Shown here in pieces: positions 25,191 through 33,568 of a stretch of 64,000 nt of DNA; the stretch's first letter is position 1, and the number at the start of each line of letters is the position of its first letter. The DNA is taken from assembly GCF_000317205.1 (NCBI RefSeq), contig NZ_AJLK01000118.1:1-64000 (forward strand), read 5' to 3'. The notes beneath the pieces were generated by a model. It was not told the origin of the DNA and searched no databases. It saw nothing but the letters and a program-made list of their open reading frames with translations. Origin of the DNA: Fischerella muscicola PCC 7414 (lineage in GTDB: Bacteria > Cyanobacteriota > Cyanobacteriia > Cyanobacteriales > Nostocaceae). The translations under genes and the position numbers were made by a program.

Positions 25191-25791
25191 AAGAATTACC
25201 CTTTATCCGCTGCCACGATCTGAGCGCTGGTTTTGTATGGCTTTATTTTTAGAAAGAGTAGAAATAACCTTTTCTCACTCTAGTGTAGCTCTGACAAAAA
25301 CCCATTCCCAAGTTTTTCTACTCATACTTGTAAACGTGAAATACCAACTACTAGTTCCAGGGTAAGCATCGCCCATAATTTTTGCAGAATCTTGATTTTA
25401 TTTCGCTCAAGAGTAATTAACTTACTATTTAAAGCTTTTTCCAATTGGAATCAGACAGAAAAGTAATTTTTTTGACCAAAAATCAGCTCATCGGAGATTA
25501 CTAATTCTTTTATCAAAAAATATTCCTTTCAACCGGAATTTGACAAGCCAGGTTATATATAGTTAAGATATATTCATAGTCGTAATGATTCCGTTTTGCA
25601 AAATATATCTTCAGGTAGTTTAGCTAACTTCAGAAGGGGTGTAGGAGTGTAAGGGTATGGGGAGTAATGTAGAGACGCGCTATTTGAAGCGTCTAGGAGT
25701 GTGAGGAGTGTGAGGAGTAGTAAGCAATCAACAACCAACAATTAACTACTAACTACTAATGTACAGACGCGATGTTCCTCGCGTCTCTACA
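25191..25791. other. Intergenic region upstream of ftsH with repeats
   Basis: Holds AT-rich DNA, a possible plus-strand promoter (25540-25569), GTGTAGGAGTGTAAGGG-type repeats (25637-25720) and a perfect hairpin AGACGCGA/TCGCGTCT (25765-25786). No protein gene is evident. Confidence 0.6.
25540..25569 (+). promoter_or_regulatory. Possible sigma70-type promoter
   Basis: TTGACA at 25540-25545, an 18-base spacer containing TATATATAG, then TAAGAT at 25564-25569. It faces right, ~375 bases ahead of the FMN reductase start, so it would give a long leader or a separate noncoding transcript. Sequence match only. Confidence 0.3.
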
Positions 25792-25844
25792 CACTAACCA
25801 CTGTACAGACGTGCCATGGCACGTCTGGTACAACAACCAACAAC
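25792..25844. repeat. 53-bp exact direct repeat, right copy flanking ftsH
   Basis: Exact copy of 23205-23257, same orientation, centred on the palindrome AGACGTGCCATGGCACGTCT. Followed by AACTAACAACC-type simple repeats up to ~25880. Confidence 0.9.
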
Positions 25845-25945
25845 TAACAACTAACAACTAACAACCAACAACTAACAACTAATTCTGGTGTGTGCAGTTC
25901 ATGATCACTACTTATTGAAGTTAATTAGTAGCTGGATGATTGATT

Positions 25946-26491
25946 ATGGTAAAAATAGTTGGCATTGGTGGCAGTTTAAGAGCAGACTCCTACAGTCAAA
26001 TAGCCTTACGTTTGGCAGCCCAACGGGTAGAAGCTTTAGGTGCAGAAGTGGAAATACTGGATTTACGGGAAATGCAATTGCCGTTTTGTAACGGAGAACA
26101 GGAGTATCCAGATTATCCAGATGTGCAAAAGTTGCAATATGCTGTGAGTCGTGCTGATGGGTTAATTTTGGCGACACCAGAATATCACGGCAGTATCAGT
26201 GGTGTTTTAAAAAATGCCTTAGATTTGATGAGTTTTGAGCAGCTGTCTGGTAAGGTAACAGGATTAATTAGTGTGTTGGGAGGACAACCTAATAGCAACG
26301 CCTTGAATGATTTAAGAATCATTATGCGCTGGGTACACGGCTGGGTGATTCCCGAACAAATTGCTATTGGACAAGCGTGGAAAGCTTTCAGTCCTGAAGG
26401 GAAGTTGTTGGATGAAAAGCTTGCCCAAAGATTTGATCAGTTTGCTCAGAGTTTGGTGGATAATACCCGCAAGCTACGAGAAGTTGATTAG
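25946..26491 (+). CDS. NAD(P)H-dependent FMN reductase
   Basis: A flavodoxin-fold oxidoreductase of ~181 residues. The phosphate-binding loop GIGGSLRADSYSQIAL follows the first strand. ATPEYHGSISGVLKNALD is the hallmark of the NADPH-dependent FMN reductase / ArsH-like family, where the Glu-Tyr-His segment lines the FMN site. It would reduce flavin or quinone-type acceptors in the cytoplasm. ATG at 25946 (MVKIVGIGG) is preferred over TTG two codons earlier. Monocistronic, closed by a strong hairpin. Confidence 0.92.
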   Translation: MVKIVGIGGSLRADSYSQIALRLAAQRVEALGAEVEILDLREMQLPFCNGEQEYPDYPDVQKLQYAVSRADGLILATPEYHGSISGVLKNALDLMSFEQLSGKVTGLISVLGGQPNSNALNDLRIIMRWVHGWVIPEQIAIGQAWKAFSPEGKLLDEKLAQRFDQFAQSLVDNTRKLREVD

Positions 26492-26503
26492 TTAGTAGGA
26501 AAC

Positions 26504-26533
26504 TAGGTGGGTTGAGTTTCTCAACCCAACCTA
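26504..26533. terminator. Bidirectional terminator hairpin
   Basis: TAGG-T-GGGTTGAG pairs with CTCAACCC-AA-CCTA over a 3-base loop, followed by TATTTTA. It sits between two convergent genes (stops at 26491 and 26549), as expected of a shared terminator. Confidence 0.75.
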
Positions 26534-26548
26534 TATTTTATGAGCCAA

Positions 26549-27460
26549 TCACATAGATATTGACTTTCGAGAAAAGGTAATTTTATCCACTGCAACCATT
26601 GACATAGGTTTCATCTCTCCAGTTTCTATATCCACTGAAAAAAGGAAATTAGTTCCTTCGTTTTTAGGATCAGCAAGCGCATAAACTTCTCCTGATGGAG
26701 AAAAGGTAAGGCTTAGTAAATCATTTTGCAAAGGCTGTTCATCAAACATCAATAGCGATAAGGTGACAATGTTTCCCTTACCAGTAATCATAGACCTGTT
26801 ATCCAGGTCTAGCTGTACCAATCTTGTAATACCTTCTCTACGGAGAGTGGTAGCATAGATTCTTCCATCCGGACTTAGGGCAAGATTACTAAATCGTCTA
26901 TCTGGTAATAATTCCGGCAGAGATAAATCAGAACCAGAAGAGACTTTGCCATTTTTTGGATTAATTATTATCATCTCAAAAGGAGGAATACCTCCATTTA
27001 GACTGACTATACCAATTAGTTTGTCGTCTTTCGTAGCCAGCAGATTTTCAATTGTACAATTAGATTTTTTTAATTCTGATATTTTTTTTGATTTAGAAGA
27101 TTGATTATCAAAAAACAGCAGTTTATTATAATTTCCCTCTCTAGTTAATGCTGTACTTACAATAACAAATGTACCATTTGATAGGGCAGTTAAACCAGTT
27201 ATTCGCTCAGTCGGTTCAGTGTATAAAGCCAAGCTGGTTGTCTCAGTTTTTATATCAGTTTTATCTACTTTTGTGGGGGGAATCTCTTTAAAGGTTTTAG
27301 GTGTAATTCGGCTAGTCATAGCCTGCCTACCAGTTGGTAAGTCTAAAGATACCAAGGAAATTGCTGGGGTAGTATTTGCGAAGTCAGTAGAGATTGTTTG
27401 ACTTAGACTTTGCTTCTTGTTAAATTTTGCTCCGATGAGCAAGGCTGATCCATTGGCCAA
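26549..27460 (-). CDS. Beta-propeller-like hypothetical protein, N-terminus probably lost
   Basis: A 303-residue protein with repeated strand motifs of WD/SMP-30-like propellers (LALSPDGRIYATTLRR, LTFSPSGEVYALADP, NLLATKDDKLIGIVS). No catalytic residues recognised. The only start is TTG at 27458-27460. Upstream the frame stays open for ten codons, reading AIAKCGGKTLANGS, until TGA at 27491-27493. The Cys there resembles the end of a lipoprotein signal. The protein was therefore probably longer, exported and lipidated, and now lacks its signal peptide. Confidence 0.65.
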   Translation of the reverse strand: MANGSALLIGAKFNKKQSLSQTISTDFANTTPAISLVSLDLPTGRQAMTSRITPKTFKEIPPTKVDKTDIKTETTSLALYTEPTERITGLTALSNGTFVIVSTALTREGNYNKLLFFDNQSSKSKKISELKKSNCTIENLLATKDDKLIGIVSLNGGIPPFEMIIINPKNGKVSSGSDLSLPELLPDRRFSNLALSPDGRIYATTLRREGITRLVQLDLDNRSMITGKGNIVTLSLLMFDEQPLQNDLLSLTFSPSGEVYALADPKNEGTNFLFSVDIETGEMKPMSMVAVDKITFSRKSISM

Positions 27461-27687
27461 TGTCTTACCCCCACATTTGGCGATCGCTACTCATAATGCC
27501 AACTGACCAAATTGTTAACATTTGAATTTTTAGATCATAGATTGGCAAACTAAGTATATGGTAGTTTGACGGCAAGCAATGTTAATCTTTGCAAAATTGT
27601 AAGAGCGTGGGGGTGTGCATAAATAAGGTAGTAAAAAGACCTATAGACTATTGGCCATTATTGACAATGGAACGCCAGTTGCGTAAC

Positions 27688-29010
27688 TCATGTAAATGTT
27701 AAGGCTTGTCCGCGTACTTGTGTATGCAGTTTGCCTTTTTCATAAACAATCTCACCACCGACAATAGTGTAAGCAGGCCATCCAGTGAGATTCCAACCTT
27801 CAAAAGGACTCCAACCACATTTACTTAAGATTTCTTCACGTAAAACTGGACGGTAAGTTTGTAAATCGACAAGCACCAAATCGGCATCATAACCAGGTGC
27901 GATCGCTCCTTTGTTAGGAATACCATAGGCTTTGGCGACAGCAGTAGACATCCAATTGACAACTTGGGCAACACTACATCGCCCCTGGGCTGTGGCTGTT
28001 AACATTAAAGGTAAAGAAGTTTCTACCCCTGGCATTCCAGAGGGACTATTGGGGTAAGGTTGCGCTTTTTCTTCTAAGGTGTGGGGTGCGTGATCGGTAG
28101 CAATAAAATCAATCACGCCATCATGCAAAGCTTGCCAGAGTACTTCGTTATCGTGGGGCGATCGCAAAGGTGGATTCATCTGGGCCAATGTGCCAATCTT
28201 TTCATAGGCACTAGTATTCAAAAATAAATGTTGTGGTGTTACTTCCGCTGTCACCCAACTAGGTTTGTGTTGACGCAGTAACTCTGCTTCCTCAGCCGTA
28301 GACATATGTAAAATATGCAGACGACGCTGATATTTTTCTGACAGTTTTAATACCTGCTGCGTTGCTAAGAGTGCTGCCTGATTATCTTGGATTTGAGAAT
28401 GAACAGCGACGTCATGAATACCAGCAAATTCTTGGCGTCTTTGGTTAATTCTCGCTTGATCTTCAGCGTGGACGGCAATTAAGCGTTTTCCTTTGGCAAA
28501 TATCGCCTCCAAAACCTCTTGCTGATCGACAAGCAACTGGCCATGCATCGATCCCATAAAAATTTTGATCCCTGGAGTGGGATTTGCCAACAGCAAGTCC
28601 GGCAAAATTTCTGCTGTTGCACCTATAAAAAAGCCATAGTTAACTAGGCATTTATTCTGGGCGCGTTGCAATTTATCATCAAGTGCTTGCTGGGTAGTTG
28701 TGAGAGGACGCGTATTTGGCATTTCCAAAAAAGAGGTGACTCCGCCTTTGGCACACGCACAAGTCGCAGTAAACAAATCCTCTTTGTGTTCCAATCCTGG
28801 TTCACGGAAGTGTACCTGTGGATCAATGACTCCTGGCAACAAAATTAACCCTTCTGCGTCAATTTCTCTGATCGCTGTTTGGTCGGTGGATATTTCTGGT
28901 GCGACTTCGACAATGAAGCGATCGCGCGTCAGCACATCCCCAATCATGAATTCTCCATCGGGTAAGATTATCCGAGCGCGCCGAATTAGTAAACTAGTGG
29001 AAGATGACAT
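27688..29010 (-). CDS. pyrC: Dihydroorotase
   Basis: Catalyses reversible cyclisation of N-carbamoyl-aspartate to dihydroorotate, the third step of pyrimidine synthesis. At 440 residues it has the class I (long) dihydroorotase layout. Metal site DPQVHFREPG (~62-71), then EMPNTRPLT, the HAEDQ region, HILHMST and the C-terminal metal-binding ATDHAPHT. ATG at 29010 (MSSSTSLLIRRARI) gives the normal first strand. Allantoinase/hydantoinase relatives are the alternative, but HFREPG and MPNT favour dihydroorotase. Monocistronic. Confidence 0.93.
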   Translation of the reverse strand: MSSSTSLLIRRARIILPDGEFMIGDVLTRDRFIVEVAPEISTDQTAIREIDAEGLILLPGVIDPQVHFREPGLEHKEDLFTATCACAKGGVTSFLEMPNTRPLTTTQQALDDKLQRAQNKCLVNYGFFIGATAEILPDLLLANPTPGIKIFMGSMHGQLLVDQQEVLEAIFAKGKRLIAVHAEDQARINQRRQEFAGIHDVAVHSQIQDNQAALLATQQVLKLSEKYQRRLHILHMSTAEEAELLRQHKPSWVTAEVTPQHLFLNTSAYEKIGTLAQMNPPLRSPHDNEVLWQALHDGVIDFIATDHAPHTLEEKAQPYPNSPSGMPGVETSLPLMLTATAQGRCSVAQVVNWMSTAVAKAYGIPNKGAIAPGYDADLVLVDLQTYRPVLREEILSKCGWSPFEGWNLTGWPAYTIVGGEIVYEKGKLHTQVRGQALTFT

Positions 29011-29478
29011 GGATGTTCAACTGTTAAAGCAAGAGCGATTTTTAACTAAATTCCCTTTGGGAGTAGGGTGTAGGGGTGTATGTGAGTAAGAGTGTAAGGA
29101 AAAAAATCAAATTTATGAATAACAACATTATGTGGAATTCACCTATACCCTGATACCCTTACACGCTTATACCCTTATACCCTTATACCCTTATACCCTT
29201 AATGAGGAACCATAATCCTTTAGGTTAAACTGAATAAGATTGTTAGCCATTAATTTTTGTCACTGTTCACAAACAAGTTGATTTTTTTCTCATGAAATAA
29301 ATAATTCAGTTATGAACCCGTAAACTCCTAAGTTTCTATCTCCACCTTCTATTTCAAGCTTGTCAACAGGACTACGTAACTCAAAAGACTTACTTAGCAC
29401 GGTTAAGATTAACAGATATAACATCCTTTAAACGGACAAAATAGAAATTGTATTTTGGGCCATTAGTCAATTAATTTC
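29011..29478. other. Intergenic region between pyrC and lepB
   Basis: Divergent promoter region of ~470 bases. It contains GTAGGGTGTAGGGGTGT repeat DNA (29058-29100) and a tandem array of ACCCTTAT at 29171-29202. The rest is AT-rich without visible genes. Promoters for pyrC and lepB must lie here but are not placed. Confidence 0.55.
29171..29202. repeat. 8-bp tandem repeat ACCCTTAT
   Basis: Three exact copies plus a nearly complete fourth, preceded by a variant (ACGCTTAT). Related to the GGGTATAAGGGTGTA-type dispersed repeats at 25637, 29058 and 57652. Confidence 0.85.
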
Positions 29479-30123
29479 ATGCAAAATCAAGTGTCTGATA
29501 ACAACAACTCGACTCAAAAACCTGACAGTTCCTGGATAGCAGAACTAGGTAGAACAATTGTATTAAGTATCGTATTGGCTTTGGGTATTCGTACCTTTGT
29601 GGCCGAAGCCCGGTGGATTCCATCGGGATCAATGGAACCAACCCTACATGGTTCGCCTAATCAATGGAAAGCAGATAAAATTATTGTTGATAAGTTAAGT
29701 TATAAATTTTCTAATCCCCAAAGGGGAGATATTGTAGTATTTTCACCCACAAAAGAGCTACAACAAGAACAATACCAAGATGCTTTTATTAAGCGTATTA
29801 TTGGTTTGCCAGGAGAAAAAGTAGCACTCAAAAACGGTAAAGTATATATTAACAACGAACCCCTACCAGAAAACACGTATCTTTCTCCTTCGCAGGAGAC
29901 AGTAGTCAACGTTTGTACTTCTGGCCCACAGCCGCCTTTTCTTGCTAAACCAGTAACTATACCTCCCGATTCCTATTTAGTATTAGGTGACAACCGTGAC
30001 AGCAGTTATGATAGCCGCTGCTGGGGCGTTGTTCCTAGAGAAAATATTATTGGTCGTGCCGTCATTCGTTTTTGGCCCCTAAATAATATTGGTGGTATCG
30101 ATAAGTCGCCATTGTATCCGTAG
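29479..30123 (+). CDS. lepB: Signal peptidase I
   Basis: Cleaves Sec and Tat signal peptides at the outer face of the cytoplasmic or thylakoid membrane. 214 residues with one N-terminal membrane anchor (~24-42, TIVLSIVLALGIRTFV). The catalytic Ser51 is in SGSMEPTL, the catalytic Lys105 in FIKRIIGLPGEKV, and the conserved box GDNRDSSYDSR sits near residues 173-183. All key residues are intact. ATG at 29479; no strong ribosome-binding site. It would process the many exported proteins in this window. Confidence 0.97.
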   Translation: MQNQVSDNNNSTQKPDSSWIAELGRTIVLSIVLALGIRTFVAEARWIPSGSMEPTLHGSPNQWKADKIIVDKLSYKFSNPQRGDIVVFSPTKELQQEQYQDAFIKRIIGLPGEKVALKNGKVYINNEPLPENTYLSPSQETVVNVCTSGPQPPFLAKPVTIPPDSYLVLGDNRDSSYDSRCWGVVPRENIIGRAVIRFWPLNNIGGIDKSPLYP

Positions 30124-30364
30124 ATGAGGAGATGGGGAACTCGGGGTCCCCACTTTGTGGGGTTGGGGGGTAATGGGGAGTGTGGGGAGTGGGAGATCAT
30201 TAACTAAACACTAACTACTAACCCTACCCTTACGGGAAGCCACTACGTGTCTACGGGTTCGTCAGTCGCTCATGGGGGAGACCCCCCTTGGGGCGCGCTG
30301 ATTCACCACTAACCACCAACCATTAACCACCAACCACCAACCACCAACCAACCACCAACAAATC
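30124..30364. repeat. G-rich and CTCATGGGGG dispersed repeats
   Basis: Contains GGGGAACTCGGGGTCCCCAC-type G-rich repeat (30128-30192), an intact inverted copy of the CCCCATGAGCGACTGACG element (30240-30305), and ACCAACC simple repeats up to the next start. Noncoding. Confidence 0.7.
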
Positions 30365-31147
30365 ATGCCATATGTTGCCAAGATTTTAATCTACCCGATT
30401 AAATCACTAGATGGCGTAGAAGTGAAAACGACAAAAGTTCTATCTAGTGGTGCTATACAGTATGACCGTGAGTTTGCGATTGTTGACGAACTTAACAAGT
30501 TTGTTAATGGTAAGCGTCATGCCAAAGTTCATTTGTTGCGATCGCAATACAACTTAGAAGATAGAACTTTCTTATTAAAAGTCTCAGAAACTAATTGTCA
30601 ACAAGTTTTTCATCTTGATTATGAACGGCAAGCACTGGAAGATTGGTTAAGTAAATTTTTTGGTTTTGCCGTTAAACTACAGCAAAATCCTGTGATGGGT
30701 TTTCCTGATGATACTGTCTCACCGGGACCAACCATCATTAGCACAGCAACCTTAACAGAAGTGGCTTCCTGGTTTGCTGGTATTAGTGTAGATGAAATGC
30801 GTCGTCGTATACGTGCCAACATTGAGATTGATGGTGTACCAGCATTTTGGGAAGATAGATTATTTGGGGAACAAGGTGATATTTCCTTTCGAGTTGGAAA
30901 TGTACACCTGTTAGGGATAAATCCCTGTCAGCGTTGTGTAGTACCAACACGCGATTCTTTGACTGGAGAAGTTTATAAAAATTTTCAGAAAGTATTTGTC
31001 ACAAAACGGCAACAAACATTACCCAGTTGGGTGGCTTCATCCCGTTTTAATCACTTTTTCAGGTTAAGTGTAAACACGCGATTATCACCTTCTTCAGTAG
31101 AAAAGAATTTCAAAATTGGTGATGAAGTAGAAATATTGGAGAAATAA
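30365..31147 (+). CDS. MOSC domain-containing protein
   Basis: A 260-residue protein. The N-terminal MOSC beta-barrel domain (KILIYPIKSLDGVEV... YDREFAIVDE) leads to a C-terminal MOSC domain with the conserved Cys in INPCQRCVVPTRDSLTGE. The layout is that of YcbX/mARC-like proteins, which bind molybdenum cofactor and reduce N-hydroxylated compounds. This homologue lacks a C-terminal ferredoxin domain. ATG at 30365 follows repeat DNA directly, so its promoter lies in or before the repeat. Substrate unknown. Confidence 0.88.
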   Translation: MPYVAKILIYPIKSLDGVEVKTTKVLSSGAIQYDREFAIVDELNKFVNGKRHAKVHLLRSQYNLEDRTFLLKVSETNCQQVFHLDYERQALEDWLSKFFGFAVKLQQNPVMGFPDDTVSPGPTIISTATLTEVASWFAGISVDEMRRRIRANIEIDGVPAFWEDRLFGEQGDISFRVGNVHLLGINPCQRCVVPTRDSLTGEVYKNFQKVFVTKRQQTLPSWVASSRFNHFFRLSVNTRLSPSSVEKNFKIGDEVEILEK

Positions 31148-31153
31148 AAATAG

Positions 31154-31186
31154 GGTAATTGGTAATTGGTAATTGGTAATTGGTAA
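31154..31186. repeat. GGTAATT tandem repeat
   Basis: Four to five units of GGTAATT directly after the MOSC stop. The same unit recurs at 34661-34691, as its complement at 35851-35887 inside a kinase gene, and at 60578-60616. Confidence 0.85.
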
Positions 31187-31283
31187 AAAACAGCAATCAG
31201 TAATTGCCAATTACCAAAATCTATCTGTGTGCATCGGTGTGTATCGCTGTTCGTTTACTTATATCTTGCACCAACTTTTCAGC

Positions 31284-31401
31284 CCGCCAAGAAATAAATT
31301 TCAAAGGCTCATAACTAAAGTCAGATAAATCTGACTAAAACAATATTTGAGTCCGTTGAAACGGACTTATGCTATTAGCCAGAGAATTTATTCTCAGGCG
31401 G
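31284..31401. repeat. 118-bp palindromic element with two internal hairpins
   Basis: The left arm (CCGCC, AAATAAATTT, GGCT, ATA, AAGTC) is an imperfect inverted copy of the right arm (GACTTAT, AGCC, GAATTTATTC, GGCGG). Inside are two perfect 8-bp stems: AGTCAGAT/ATCTGACT (31319-31336) and AGTCCGTT/AACGGACT (31350-31367). No coding capacity. Looks like a MITE or structured repeat. The gap 31148-31705 otherwise holds a GTGTGCATCGGTGTG repeat (31221-31255) and AT-rich DNA. Confidence 0.75.
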
Positions 31402-31705
31402 AACATTGGGCTAATTGAGAATAATGCAAGATATGTTTTTTTAAATATGAATATTAAAAAAAGTGAATGATTTTACCTTTTTTCTGTAAAGTATGTTCAA
31501 AAACTAATACTTCTAATCTAAGTAAACTGAAGTGTTATAAATAAGCTTTATTGGGATATAAGATAAAAATCAACAATAATTCAGTGCATTCAAGTGATTT
31601 CCAGCACTAACTCACTCATTATGAAAAGATATGCTAGGGATGCCTATGCATTTACAGTGTAGTTAAATCACAAAATAAAGTTTGCGATCGCAGAGCAAGT
31701 GCAGG

Positions 31706-33541
31706 ATGAATTACGAACGGTTACAACCTGGTAAAAAAGATATTCTTATCATAGATGACACGCCAGATAACTTGCGGATTTTATCCTGGCTTCTCACTAA
31801 AGAAGGATGCAGTGTTCGTAAGGCTTTAAACTGGCAAATGGCACTTACTGCTTGCCAAACTTTATCACCGGATTTGATTTTACTGGACATCATGATGCCA
31901 GAAGTTGATGGTTATGAAATCTGTCGACGTTTGAAAGCTTGTCAGCAAACAGCTGATATTCCTGTAATTTTTATCAGTGCCTTAGATGATGTTTTTGATA
32001 AGGTAAAAGCTTTTCAGATAGGTGGGGTTGACTATATCACAAAACCCTTTGAATTTGAAGAAGTTTTAGTGCGTGTAGAAAACCAACTGGCGTTGAGAAC
32101 AGCGCGGTTAGAAATATTAAAACTCAACGCCGAATTAGAAAACAGGGTACAAGAACGCACTTGGGAACTCAAAAAGACTCTGCATAAACTCCAACAAGAA
32201 ATGAATCAACGCCAGCAGTTACAGAATAAATTGTTGGAAATAGTACTACACGATTCTCTGACTGGACTACCAAACCGAGTTTTATTTCTCAAGCGGTTGG
32301 AACAAGCTCTCAATCGTGCCAAGCGAGAATCTAATTACCATTTTGCTGTCTTGTTTTTAGATTGCGATCGCTTCAAAATTGTTAATGATTCTCTTGGTCA
32401 TTTAGTAGGAGATGAATTACTAATTGCAATCACTCGTCGTTTACAAGAAACTCTCAGTCCATTTGACACATTAGCCAGATTTGGCGGCGATGAATTTGCT
32501 ATTCTTCTGGAGAATATTACCGATATCAATATAGCAATTGAAGTAGCTGAAAGTATACTCGAAAAATTATCATTAGCATTTCCATTGTCCAGGTACGAAG
32601 TCTTTATTAACGCAAGTATTGGTATTAACTGGGGAAATAATAGCTATGAAAAACCAGAATATTTGTTACGAGATGCCGACACAGCAATGTATCGTGCGAA
32701 AGCTCTAGGAAAAGGCAGATACCATGTTTTTTATCCTGCTATGCATCAGGAAGTCATCAAAGTTCTAGAATTAGAAAATGACCTGAGAAGGGCTGTAGAA
32801 CGCCAAGAATTTGTCGTTCATTATCAACCAATTATTTGTCTGAATACAGGCAAAATTGCCGGATTTGAAGCTTTGATTCGCTGGCAACATCCTACAAAAG
32901 GATTAGTTTATCCTACAGCATTTATCCCAGTAGCAGAAGAAATAGGCTTAATTAATTTTATTAATCTTTGGGTACTGGAATCAGCTTGTCAGACTTTGCG
33001 AATCTTGCAAAATCATCCTCATATCAAAAATAATCTTAATATTAGTGTCAACCTTTCACCACGTTTATTTTCCTTGACAAATTTCCTTGCTCATGTAGAT
33101 CAAATTATTGATAAAACCAAAATTAATCCTGCCAATCTCGTACTAGAAATTACAGAAAATTTGCTTATGGATAAAAGTGATGAGATTAAAACAACTCTTG
33201 ATGAATTAAAAGACCGTCAAATCAAATTAGTTATGGATGACTTTGGTACAGGCTATTCTTCTTTGAGTTATCTGCATAATTTTCCTGTAAATGCTCTCAA
33301 AATTGATAAATCTTTTGTTCAACTTATGCAGAAAAATCAACAAAATTTGGGATTAGTGCCAGCCATAATTGGCATTGCTCATTCAATGGCAATGACAGTG
33401 ATCGCTGAAGGCATTGAAACCCAATATCAGTTAGAGCAACTGAAAAATTTAAAATGTGATTTTGCTCAAGGGCATTTATTTTCTACTGCTATAGATTTAG
33501 AATCAGTTCTGAATTTAGTTGCTGCTGCACCTCAATGGTAA
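31706..33541 (+). CDS. Response regulator with GGDEF and EAL domains
   Basis: A 611-residue cyclic-di-GMP turnover protein. Receiver domain (~10-130) with acidic IIDDTPDNL, phospho-acceptor Asp in LLDIMMPEVDG and Lys in YITKPFEF; coiled coil (~130-190); GGDEF domain with intact RFGGDEFAIL; EAL domain with FEALIRW, the metal-binding MDDFGTGYSSL and AEGIET, so phosphodiesterase residues are present. Start ATG at 31706 (MNYERLQPG); a TTG at 31682 is an alternative. It heads a three-gene set with the next two receiver proteins. In its receiver the GQMAL word shared by the second protein is WQMAL. Confidence 0.93.
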   Translation: MNYERLQPGKKDILIIDDTPDNLRILSWLLTKEGCSVRKALNWQMALTACQTLSPDLILLDIMMPEVDGYEICRRLKACQQTADIPVIFISALDDVFDKVKAFQIGGVDYITKPFEFEEVLVRVENQLALRTARLEILKLNAELENRVQERTWELKKTLHKLQQEMNQRQQLQNKLLEIVLHDSLTGLPNRVLFLKRLEQALNRAKRESNYHFAVLFLDCDRFKIVNDSLGHLVGDELLIAITRRLQETLSPFDTLARFGGDEFAILLENITDINIAIEVAESILEKLSLAFPLSRYEVFINASIGINWGNNSYEKPEYLLRDADTAMYRAKALGKGRYHVFYPAMHQEVIKVLELENDLRRAVERQEFVVHYQPIICLNTGKIAGFEALIRWQHPTKGLVYPTAFIPVAEEIGLINFINLWVLESACQTLRILQNHPHIKNNLNISVNLSPRLFSLTNFLAHVDQIIDKTKINPANLVLEITENLLMDKSDEIKTTLDELKDRQIKLVMDDFGTGYSSLSYLHNFPVNALKIDKSFVQLMQKNQQNLGLVPAIIGIAHSMAMTVIAEGIETQYQLEQLKNLKCDFAQGHLFSTAIDLESVLNLVAAAPQW

Positions 33542-33568
33542 ATACTAAACTTCCTTGAGTAAATAATC

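Noticed and set aside
29163-29203. ACCCTTAT array considered as CRISPR-like
   Set aside because: Contiguous 8-bp units without spacers and no cas genes; it is a simple tandem repeat.
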